From Gemmatimonadota bacterium (GTDB taxonomy: Bacteria > Gemmatimonadota > Gemmatimonadetes > Gemmatimonadales > Gemmatimonadaceae), in contig JAQBQC010000332.1 of the NCBI GenBank assembly GCA_028287205.1, forward strand, positions 1-7,441: a DNA stretch of 7,441 bases, read 5' to 3'. Positions within the stretch are counted from its first letter, which is position 1, and every line of letters begins with the position of its first letter. Below are positions 1-5,046 of this stretch, in pieces. The notes under the pieces were generated by a model. It was not told where the DNA came from. It made no database searches and was given only the letters and a program-made list of their open reading frames with translations. A program made the position numbers and the translations under genes.

Positions 1-617
1 ACATGGATACGTACGCCGATGATCTCGCCGAGCTCGTGGAGAGACTCGATCTCGACAATGCCATCCACGTCGGTCATTCCACGGGCGGTGGCGAAGTCGC
101 TCGCTACATCAGCCGTCACGGGACGAATCGTGTGGCGAAGGCCGTGCTGATCGCATCCGTTCCGCCGCTCATGCTGAAGACGCCCGCCAACCCGGGCGGC
201 CTGCCGATCTCGGTCTTCGACGGGATTCGTTCCGGCGTCGTCACCGATCGTTCGCAGTTCTGGAAGGATCTCAGCACGTCGTTTTACGGCTACAATCGCC
301 CGGGCGCAAAGGTCTCGGAAGGGGTGCGCGAGTCATTCTGGCTTCAGGGAATGATGGCTGGCTTTCCTGCTGCATACTTCTGCATCAAGGCATTCTCCGA
401 GACAGATCAAACCGAGGATCTGAAGAAGCTCACTGTACCGACACTCATTCTGCAGGGCGACGACGACCAGATCGTGCCGCTCGCCAACTCCGGCGCCCTC
501 CAGGCCAAGCTCGTCAAGGGCTCGATTCTGAAGGTCTACAAGGGAGCGTCACACGGCCTGTGCACGACGGAGAAGCACCGCGTCAACTCCGACCTGCTCG
601 AGTTCATCAAAGGCTGA
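1..617 (+). CDS. Alpha/beta hydrolase, non-heme chloroperoxidase-like, 5'-partial
   Basis: A cytoplasmic serine hydrolase of the cofactor-free chloroperoxidase/arylesterase type. The visible part is 204 residues counted from a Met at base 3. The family is usually about 270 residues, so the N-terminal strands and oxyanion-hole loop lie outside the window; this Met sits inside the conserved stretch just before the nucleophile elbow and is probably not the start. The catalytic triad is readable: Ser26 in the elbow GHSTGG, Asp155 in QGDDDQIVP and His184 in GASHGL. The segment between them, rich in Phe, Trp and Gly, corresponds to the cap domain. The reading frame is intact to its TGA. Known members hydrolyse esters or perform perhydrolysis with peroxide; the true substrate here is unknown. 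The gene converges on a monooxygenase remnant 62 bases downstream, which says little about its role. The family call is firm and the substrate open. Confidence 0.9.
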   Translation, partial: MDTYADDLAELVERLDLDNAIHVGHSTGGGEVARYISRHGTNRVAKAVLIASVPPLMLKTPANPGGLPISVFDGIRSGVVTDRSQFWKDLSTSFYGYNRPGAKVSEGVRESFWLQGMMAGFPAAYFCIKAFSETDQTEDLKKLTVPTLILQGDDDQIVPLANSGALQAKLVKGSILKVYKGASHGLCTTEKHRVNSDLLEFIKG

Positions 618-679
618 ATCGCCGGTCGAAGGGCCGCGCCGGCAAGCATGGTAACGAGATCGAGGATGAGCTCGCGTCG
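618..679. other. Convergent intergenic gap
   Basis: A short gap between two converging genes. It holds a weak inverted repeat, GCCGG at 621-625 against CCGGC at 639-643, with a 13-base loop and no T run on either strand. It could slow or end transcription from either side, but it does not meet the usual intrinsic-terminator pattern. Confidence 0.3.
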
Positions 680-978
680 CTAGCGACCGGCGAGATATTC
701 GCGCACCGCGGGCGCGACGCGAGTGCCAAGCGCTTCGATGGATTGCATGAGCTTCGCGTGGGGCAGGGAGGACGCATTCATCTGAAAAGTGATGCGCGAG
801 ATGCCGCCCAGCGCTTCACTGTGTCGTATGATCTTGTCGGCGACTTCGTCGGCGCTGCCGATCAGCGGCGCGCCATTCGTGCCCCGCTGCGCGTCGAAGT
901 CCGCACGAGTGCTGGACGCCAGCCGCGCTCCTTGCCGACGTCGCTGACCGCGCGGGCGTAGCCGGGATAGAACGCATC
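680..978 (-). pseudogene. C-terminal remnant of a luciferase-like (LLM class) monooxygenase, frameshifted
   Basis: On the minus strand the last ~100 codons of an LLM-class flavin- or F420-dependent oxidoreductase are recognisable. The upstream piece, about 978-914, reads DAFYPGYARAVSDVGKERGW. The downstream piece, about 913-680, reads STRADFDAQRG, then GSADEVADKI, EALGGISRITFQM and an LGTRVAP ending typical of the family. The pieces lie in different frames. Adding one base after the CC at 915-914 would restore a continuous GW-R-P-S-T-R-A-D-F-D-A-Q-R-G, which matches how the family normally runs, so a single-base deletion or a sequencing error is the simplest reading. Family members are about 330-350 residues. 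I find no TIM-barrel N-terminal half or flavin-site motifs beyond about 980, so the gene is also 5'-truncated. It stops at TAG on 682-680 and converges on the hydrolase. Function is almost certainly lost. Confidence 0.75.
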
Positions 979-1080
979 CTGCCACAGAAAGTCGCAGTCG
1001 GAAGTCTGCGCGCATTGATCTCTTTGTGTGCCGTCTACATCGTGTAACGAAGCCATAGAGCGCGTGACCGGGCGAGCCAA

Positions 1081-1237
1081 CCCTCGTCTTACACTGGATA
1101 TCAACTCAACGGCCTCAGGGCCCTCCGAAGTCCGCGACAATCGCAAACCCGGCGAAAGCCGGCGACGCAAAGCTACGAGGCTACAGCGCACGCACGAGCG
1201 CCATGCCAGTCGAGCCGCCGAACGGATGAGACGAGGG
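1081..1237 (+). repeat. Long-range inverted repeat enclosing the riboswitch aptamer
   Basis: Bases 1081-1091 (CCCTCGTCTTA) are complementary to 1227-1237 (TGAGACGAGGG): ten Watson-Crick pairs and one G-U. In RNA this would clamp the whole aptamer, stacking almost directly on P1, whose 3' strand ends at 1227. Bases 1231-1244 can alternatively fold into a local hairpin (ACGAG, loop GGCC, TTCGT), and the two structures exclude each other. Whether transcription starts upstream of 1081 is not known, so a regulatory role is only inferred. Confidence 0.4.
1130..1227 (+). ncRNA. Cyclic di-GMP-I riboswitch aptamer (GEMM-I)
   Basis: An RNA sensor for the second messenger c-di-GMP, in the leader of the pilin operon. 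P1 is GUCCG 1130-1134 with CGGAU 1223-1227. An 8-base joiner leads to the conserved GCAAACC at 1143-1149. P2 is CCGGC/GCCGG (1149-1153 with 1158-1162), capped by a GAAA tetraloop at 1154-1157. The hallmark GACGCAAAGC is at 1164-1173. P3 forms from 1172-1174/1213-1215, 1176-1178/1210-1212, 1179-1181/1205-1207 and 1186-1189/1198-1201, with a CUAC...CAUG internal loop where the tetraloop receptor is expected, and the 3' core ends in GCCGAAC. Aligned by eye with the Vibrio Vc2 aptamer, the ligand contacts G20, A47 and C92 correspond to G1143, A1170 and C1218. G rather than A at the first position favours c-di-GMP over cGAMP. The first downstream gene begins 220 bases on. On/off direction cannot be read. 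Confidence 0.87.
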
Positions 1238-1395
1238 CCTTCGTGTATCCATGCCCGAGCCAGGCGGTAGCATGCGAGTGCCTGTAGAGAGCAACGGATG
1301 TTTTCGATCGATACTTATTTGCGGCTACCGAAAGTTATGTAGTAAGTTACATCATTAGTACAATCTTATGTTGTTATGGCGCAACGACTTATGAG

Positions 1396-1411
1396 TGGCA
1401 CGAACGGCGCA
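1396..1411 (+). promoter_or_regulatory. Candidate sigma-54 (-24/-12) promoter
   Basis: TGGCACG at 1396-1402 matches the sigma-54 -24 element perfectly. The invariant GG (1397-1398) and GC (1409-1410) are separated by exactly ten bases, but the -12 box reads GCGCA where TTGCA is the consensus. It lies about 37 bases before the first pilin start. Major pilin genes in Pseudomonas, Myxococcus and Geobacter are classic sigma-54 targets. Transcripts from here would lack the riboswitch. The short motif could occur by chance. Confidence 0.33.
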
Positions 1412-1433
1412 TCATCGGTATGACTCCAGCAGC

Positions 1434-1437
1434 AGGA
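1434..1437 (+). promoter_or_regulatory. Ribosome binding site for the GspH/FimT-like gene
   Basis: AGGA ends ten bases before the GTG at 1448. It supports that start over the in-frame ATG at 1460, which has only a weak A-rich GAAAG stretch in front of it. Confidence 0.45.
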
Positions 1438-1447
1438 CTACCAGCAA

Positions 1448-1909
1448 GTGAAAGAAAATATGCAGCGTCGATGCGGCTTCACGCTCATCGAAGTTCTGAT
1501 GGTGATTACGATCGTCGGCATTCTCCTCGGCGTCATCGTCCCGAGGTATGGAAGGATCTCCGGCGCGATGCAGGTGCATTCCGCCAAGCAAGAGATCGCA
1601 TCGCTGTTGACGCAGGGGCGCGCAACGGCGATTCAGATCGATCAAACCGTCAACGTCGTTCGATCGGCGAACTCCATCTCGCTCATCGCCTTGAGCGCGA
1701 CGGGCTCCATGCTCATCTCGCAGCAGGACTTCGGGTCGCAATTTGGCGTGACCCTGACTGCTAGCAGGGATACGGTCGCCTACGACTCCCGCGGGATGGT
1801 CACCGGGAATACAACCACGCTCAAGTACGTCGTGACCAACGGAGACACGCGCGACAGTGTGTGTCTCATGGCGCTCGGAAAAGTCACGCGCACCGGGTGC
1901 TCGCTGTGA
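1448..1909 (+). CDS. GspH/FimT-family type IV (pseudo)pilin
   Basis: A minor pilin predicted to enter the inner membrane, be cut by prepilin peptidase and join the tip or initiation complex of a type IV pilus or related pseudopilus. The class III signal is clear: a short basic leader ending RRCG, then the mature FTLIE with Glu at +5, followed by a hydrophobic helix rich in Ile, Val and Leu (residues ~11-33). The globular part is mostly beta, and a C-terminal VCLMALGKVTRTGC segment with two cysteines, perhaps a disulfide, is typical of the family. Its 153 residues fit the usual GspH/FimT length. GTG 1448 gives a ten-residue leader; ATG 1460 would give six. It is the first gene of the four-pilin operon behind the c-di-GMP riboswitch, and its stop overlaps the next start (GTGA, 1906-1909). 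The subfamily name rests on fold pattern and position and is less certain than the prepilin call. Confidence 0.88.
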   Translation: MKENMQRRCGFTLIEVLMVITIVGILLGVIVPRYGRISGAMQVHSAKQEIASLLTQGRATAIQIDQTVNVVRSANSISLIALSATGSMLISQQDFGSQFGVTLTASRDTVAYDSRGMVTGNTTTLKYVVTNGDTRDSVCLMALGKVTRTGCSL

Positions 1910-2301
1910 TCGCCAGCGCACGTCGACGCGGCCTCACGGCCCGTCGCGATCTCGGAGTGCGCCGCGGTTTCACGCTCATCGAGCTGATGGTGACGGTGTT
2001 TCTGCTCGGCGTCGGCCTCGCGGGTTTGATCGGGACCAGCAGTGCAGTGTCGCGCATGATGGGCGGCTCCATGCGAGAAGCCACGGCCGCCATGATCGCA
2101 ACGTCGCGCTTCGAGACGCTGCGCGGTTCCACTTGCGCGGCGGTCGTCGCTGGAACGGCAACTACGCGCGGAATCACCGAATCGTGGACGGTCACGGCGA
2201 TCAACACGCGCACCTTCTACGTCAACGACACGGTGAGCTTCGTGCCCATCAGCCGGCGCGCGACGGTGAAGCAGGCGTACCGGAGTTACGTGAGATGCTG
2301 A
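1906..2301 (+). CDS. PilV-like minor pilin (prepilin-type protein)
   Basis: A second minor pilin, 131 residues from the GTG at 1906, which overlaps the preceding stop as GTGA and suggests translational coupling. The leader is unusually long for a type IV prepilin (21 residues, Arg-rich, ending GVRRG) before the mature FTLIE with Glu at +5. The in-frame GTG at 1957 would give a normal four-residue leader, but it has GGA directly against it instead of at ribosome-binding distance, so I prefer 1906. Longer versions starting at 1861 would read far back into the upstream gene and are unlikely. The hydrophobic helix covers about residues 22-42. The SAVSRMMGGSMREATAAMIATSRFETLRG stretch is the amphipathic second half of the pilin helix, as in PilV/GspI-type proteins. 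Cysteines at the middle and the very C-terminus may pair. In other bacteria PilV works with PilW, PilX and FimU as an initiation complex. Confidence 0.85.
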   Translation: MIASARRRGLTARRDLGVRRGFTLIELMVTVFLLGVGLAGLIGTSSAVSRMMGGSMREATAAMIATSRFETLRGSTCAAVVAGTATTRGITESWTVTAINTRTFYVNDTVSFVPISRRATVKQAYRSYVRC

Positions 2302-2321
2302 GCCCATTGCGCGACACGCGC

Positions 2322-2327
2322 AGGGGG
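2322..2327 (+). promoter_or_regulatory. Ribosome binding site deciding the PilW-like start
   Basis: A purine run AGGGGG ends three bases before the ATG at 2331, with its AGG core six bases away. This favours 2331 over the in-frame ATG at 2295, which overlaps the upstream stop. The 2331 start also gives the canonical short leader MNRAG. Confidence 0.65.
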
Positions 2328-2330
2328 ATC

Positions 2331-3233
2331 ATGAATCGCGCGGGGTTCAGCCTCGTCGAGCTGCTCATCGTCATCGTGCTGCTCGCGCTCGTGCTCACGA
2401 GCGTGATGACGATCTTCGTTCAGCAGCAGCGATTCTATTCGGACAGCTCGGCCATCATGGAGACTCGGTCGTCGACGCGCGATGCCGCCTACGTGCTGCA
2501 AGGCGATCTGCGCGCGATCTCTCCCATGGGCGGCGATATCTACGCCATGGGCTCGAAGTTCCTGGAGTTCCGTTCGCAGCCCGGCGCGTCGGTCGTGTGC
2601 ACCATCGACGCCGGCCGCACCGTGCTCACCGTGCCGCCCCTCAATGTGGCGACGGGCGCTGCGCTCACCTCGTGGCTTGCCCCACCGGCCGCTGGAGACA
2701 CGCTTCTGATCTTCGACGCGGGCACGTCGCCCGGGACCGCCAGCGACACCTTCAACATCTACACGCTCACGGCTGCGCCCACTGCCAATGCCAGCTGTCC
2801 GAATGCGACCGGGCTCACCACGACGCTGGGTGAAGCAACGCAGGGCTACACGCTCCGTGTGTCGCCCGCACTCCCCGCCACGACGACGGTCGGCGCGCCG
2901 ATTCGCATCATACGACGCGCGCGCTACGAGCTGTACCAGGAAGCGTCCGGCAACTGGTATCTCGGCTACTTCGACTGCGTTCCCTCGCGCTCGCCGAAAT
3001 GCAATCCCCTCCAGCCGGTGGCCGGCCCGTACGTGCCGCCGGACAACTCGGGGACGGGAGGCATCGCGTTCACCTTTCGCGATTCCACTGGCGCGGTCAC
3101 GGCGAACACCCTGCTGGTGCGACGAGTGGACCTCGCGGCACGCGCGCAGACCGCGATCGACGTGCACACATCGGGTTACAAAAGAGGTCCGATGACCGAC
3201 TCGACCTTCATCACCATCGCGCCGCGCAACTGA
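2331..3233 (+). CDS. PilW-like minor pilin / prepilin-type protein
   Basis: The third prepilin, 300 residues, in the size range of PilW proteins. From ATG 2331 the leader is MNRAG and the mature protein begins FSLVE with Glu at +5. A strongly hydrophobic helix follows (residues ~6-29, rich in Leu, Ile and Val), then the PilW-type continuation FVQQQRFYSDSSAIMETRSSTRDAAY, in which a polar helix leads into the globular domain. The rest looks beta-rich, with many Thr, Ala, Pro and Gly, several cysteines (including VVCTID, SCPN, FDC and KCN) and a typical late FTFRDSTGAV / RRVDLAARAQT segment in which PilW proteins state a difference-type beta sheet. It should be processed by PilD-type peptidase and assembled at the pilus tip. 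The gene follows PilV by 29 bases, and 27 bases separate its TGA from the next ATG. Confidence 0.85.
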   Translation: MNRAGFSLVELLIVIVLLALVLTSVMTIFVQQQRFYSDSSAIMETRSSTRDAAYVLQGDLRAISPMGGDIYAMGSKFLEFRSQPGASVVCTIDAGRTVLTVPPLNVATGAALTSWLAPPAAGDTLLIFDAGTSPGTASDTFNIYTLTAAPTANASCPNATGLTTTLGEATQGYTLRVSPALPATTTVGAPIRIIRRARYELYQEASGNWYLGYFDCVPSRSPKCNPLQPVAGPYVPPDNSGTGGIAFTFRDSTGAVTANTLLVRRVDLAARAQTAIDVHTSGYKRGPMTDSTFITIAPRN

Positions 3234-3249
3234 GTGCCTATTCTCCGAC

Positions 3250-3253
3250 AGGA
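3250..3253 (+). promoter_or_regulatory. Ribosome binding site deciding the PilX-like start
   Basis: AGGA ends seven bases before the ATG at 3261. The GTG at 3234 directly abuts the previous stop, has no such site, and would only add nine residues to the leader. Confidence 0.6.
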
Positions 3254-3260
3254 CGACACC

Positions 3261-4406
3261 ATGCCCAACCGCTCCCGCACCCGTCCGGGCTTTGCGCTCG
3301 CCATCGCGCTCGGGGCCATCGTGATCATCGGTGCGATCGTTACCGGGATGTTCTTCGCATCGACGCAGGAGTATCGCATCAGCCGTAACAGCGCCATGCA
3401 GGCACGTGCGCTCACCACGGCGGAATATGGATTGAACAGGATACTCACCACCGGTCAGTGGGATCCGGCGTGGAACACGGCTGCCGCCGGCTTTCTCGCG
3501 GACAGCGTCTATCTGCCTGGCGACGGCGGACTGGATTCGGTGCGAGTCAGCAAGCTTGCCGACGGCCTGTTTCTGCTCACGTCCACGGGTCGCGTCGGTC
3601 CCGCCTCGGGCGCACAGGCGCGGCACCGGCTTGGCGCCCTCGTCACGTTGGCGATTCCAAAGCTCAACATGCTGGGTGCGCTCACCACGCAGGGATCCGT
3701 GAAGATCGGCGGAAGCTCCTTCCTGGACGGCAACGACAGCACCGTAGACAACTGGGGTTGTCCGCCGGCAACATCGGGGCTGCCTGGTCTGTCGATGCCT
3801 GACATCAGCAAGATCCAGACTCCGGGCTGCAACAATTTGGACTGCATCGCGGGGACACCCAAGCTGGCACAGAACGCTGCTGCGGGGAACGACAGCACGT
3901 ACTTCTCGTTCGGTCCTGGGCTCGACTGGAATAGCCTCACGTCCATGGCCAGCGCGAGCAAGACGCTCACGTCGGGAGGTACCATCAATGGACTTGCGCC
4001 TTCGGTATCCGGCGGCGTGTGCAACACCGCGGATCCGAACAACTGGGGCGACCCGATGCACACCTCTATCGCCTCCTGTCAGGCGTACTTCCCCATCATC
4101 CATGCCTTGGGAAACCTCCAATTGACCGGCGGCGCAGGGCAGGGGATTCTCCTGGTGGATGGTGACCTGACCATCACGGGCGGAGCGCACTTTTATGGGC
4201 CGGTGATCGTCAAAGGCAGCCTGAAGTCGACGGGCTCGGGCGGCCACGTCACCGGCGGTGTCATGGCGGCCAATGTGGATCTGGAGCAAAGCTCGCTGCT
4301 TGGCGACGCAGAAATCCAATTCTCGAGTTGTGCGCTGAGCAGAGCGCTTTCGGGGGCAGCTGCGCCGATGTTCCTGGCACGGCGCTCGTGGACGGAGCTT
4401 TACTGA
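3261..4406 (+). CDS. PilX-like pilus assembly protein with C-terminal beta-rich polymer-like repeat
   Basis: The last gene of the operon, 381 residues from ATG 3261. The N-terminus is a basic leader to G10, then FALAIALGAIVIIGAIVTGMFF, a membrane helix of the PilX N-terminal type. Position +5 is Ile, not Glu; PilX and GspK-type proteins commonly lack that Glu. A helical stretch STQEYRISRNSAMQARALTTAEYGLNRIL follows, the usual PilX signature. The body is Gly/Ser/Asn-rich with several cysteines. Residues ~290-355 show short strand-turn repeats (ILLVDGDLTITGG, HFYGPVIVKGSL, GHVTGGVMAANVDL) resembling a right-handed beta-solenoid or bactofilin-like surface, and the C-terminus ends RSWTELY. It is far larger than the ~190-residue Pseudomonas PilX. 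In known systems PilX partners with PilV, PilW and the PilY1 adhesin; no PilY1 gene is visible here. An adhesive or scaffold role is inferred. Confidence 0.8.
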   Translation: MPNRSRTRPGFALAIALGAIVIIGAIVTGMFFASTQEYRISRNSAMQARALTTAEYGLNRILTTGQWDPAWNTAAAGFLADSVYLPGDGGLDSVRVSKLADGLFLLTSTGRVGPASGAQARHRLGALVTLAIPKLNMLGALTTQGSVKIGGSSFLDGNDSTVDNWGCPPATSGLPGLSMPDISKIQTPGCNNLDCIAGTPKLAQNAAAGNDSTYFSFGPGLDWNSLTSMASASKTLTSGGTINGLAPSVSGGVCNTADPNNWGDPMHTSIASCQAYFPIIHALGNLQLTGGAGQGILLVDGDLTITGGAHFYGPVIVKGSLKSTGSGGHVTGGVMAANVDLEQSSLLGDAEIQFSSCALSRALSGAAAPMFLARRSWTELY

Positions 4407-4408
4407 GG

Positions 4409-4440
4409 TCGAGTGAAGAGGTCGACCGGCCGTGACTCGA
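4409..4440 (+). terminator. Possible hairpin at the end of the pilin operon
   Basis: TCGAGT at 4409-4414 pairs with ACTCGA at 4435-4440, with an inner GGTC/GGCC stem (4420-4423 with 4428-4431, one G-U) inside. It begins three bases after the last pilin stop, a natural place for termination, but there is no T run behind it, so it is at best a Rho-assisted or mRNA-stabilising hairpin. Confidence 0.3.
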
Positions 4441-4500
4441 GCGCGGCGGCGACGCGCGCACAGGCGCGCACACGTGCGCGCGGCATAGCGCGCGCCGCAT
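4441..4500. repeat. GC-alternating inverted-repeat block
   Basis: About sixty bases are nearly all G and C in purine-pyrimidine alternation. GCGCGCAC (4464-4471) and GTGCGCGC (4474-4481) form an almost perfect palindrome with a 2-base centre; as RNA, seven pairs around a CACG loop. A second GCGCGCGCC run (from about 4488) can pair with the same strands, and GCATAGC appears twice (4484-4490 and 4497-4503). Such DNA is prone to cruciform or Z-form structure. No known repeat family is recognised. Confidence 0.5.
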
Positions 4501-4730
4501 AGCTCACGCCGCACCCTCGTCAGCGGTGCACGCCCTCTCCGCTATCAAGAGCGGGGGGGCGTCGTCATATTCGGCGCTCTGCGAGCCACTCTCACTTCAA
4601 CCTGCGGAAGCATCCACCCCGTGTACATTCGCGCTCGAGTACTGTTCGTTGGATCCTGCGTGGCCATGCACACACGGCCCTCGTTGCGAGCTATGGCCCT
4701 GACGGCGCGATCACGAGCGCGTCTCTTCTG
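4501..4730. other. Gap with no supported gene
   Basis: This stretch has no convincing gene on its own. It includes a G7 run at 4553-4559. A plus-strand frame from GTG 4621, preceded by GGAAG at 4606-4610, gives a short basic-then-hydrophobic start (MYIRARVLFVGSCVAM) and stops at TGA after 37 codons. It may be the broken 5' end of the coding-like stretch that follows in another frame. Confidence 0.3.
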
Positions 4731-5018
4731 GTGAACGATACGCTGCGCATCGTCTCGAGCGACATCAGCGGCAGCTCCGCGCTGTCCTCGTCGCAGGCGG
4801 GATGTCCGGCGCCGCCAACGCTTGCGAACCCGCACATGGTCGCGTACGCGTTGACCGTCTGCGCGACAGCGCAGTTTCTCTCTTCGGCTTCCGCGGAATT
4901 TGCGATCGGTCCCGACGTGGACGGTGCGCTGACCCACCTGGACTTCGGCTCGACTGTGTTTCCGGGCGAAACGTTCACCTCGACGTTCCAGGACAGCGCG
5001 GCACACTTCGCGCCCTAG
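4731..5018 (+). CDS. Hypothetical protein or C-terminal gene fragment
   Basis: I do not recognise this 95-codon frame. It looks coding: third positions are mostly G or C, composition is normal (Ser, Ala, Thr and Asp rich), and nothing in it is Arg-inflated like the antisense frames. The product has segments such as NDTLRIVSSDISGSS, FAIGPDVDGALTHLDFGSTVFPGE and TFTSTFQDSA, two cysteines, and no membrane helix, which would suit a small secreted beta-rich domain. GTG 4731 has no ribosome binding site, and coding character seems to begin a little earlier (ASYGPDGAITSASLL, from about 4689) where no start codon is available in frame. That fits either a 5'-truncated remnant or a gene starting at GTG 4621 and interrupted by a frameshift near 4690-4710. 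It ends 28 bases before the fusion enzyme gene. Confidence 0.4.
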   Translation: MNDTLRIVSSDISGSSALSSSQAGCPAPPTLANPHMVAYALTVCATAQFLSSASAEFAIGPDVDGALTHLDFGSTVFPGETFTSTFQDSAAHFAP

Positions 5019-5046
5019 CCGTCGACACTGCCCCACATCCGCCGAG

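Larger units (their letters stand above)
1228..1447 (+). promoter_or_regulatory. Riboswitch-to-pilin leader with candidate expression platform and AT-rich island
   Basis: No convincing gene lies here. The 8-mer AACGGATG, which carries the P1 3' strand at 1221-1228, recurs exactly at 1293-1300 and is followed by TTTT at 1301-1304. The second copy could pair with the P1 5' strand (GUCCG 1130-1134) in place of the first, a possible switch. A hairpin CAGGC 1261-1265 / GCCTG 1280-1284 has a 14-base loop and no adjacent T run. Bases about 1300-1380 are strikingly AT-rich for this DNA and include a -10-like TACAAT at 1359-1364, with only a poor -35 upstream, and a small stem ATGTA/TACAT (1337-1341 with 1348-1352). 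No textbook intrinsic terminator is visible, so the mode of control is not settled. Confidence 0.45.

Noticed and set aside
1016..1050. Sigma-70 promoter for the riboswitch transcript (TTGATC or TTGTGT with TAACGA)
   Set aside because: The -10 matches are poor and the spacings wrong (15 bases or less); I cannot assign a promoter upstream of the aptamer.
1028..1270. 80-codon open frame on the plus strand
   Set aside because: It lies straight across the riboswitch aptamer; the product is Arg/Ser-rich low-information sequence and the conservation pattern is that of RNA structure.
1261..1304. Intrinsic terminator after the riboswitch (CAGGC/GCCTG hairpin and TTTT)
   Set aside because: The stem is only five or six pairs with a 14-base loop, and the T run lies 16 bases away, so it does not fit a functional intrinsic terminator on its own.
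2286..4514. 742-codon open frame on the minus strand
   Set aside because: It is antisense to the PilW-like and PilX-like genes, is extremely rich in Arg, His and Ala, has no recognisable motif, and arises because GC-rich coding DNA leaves the opposite frames open.
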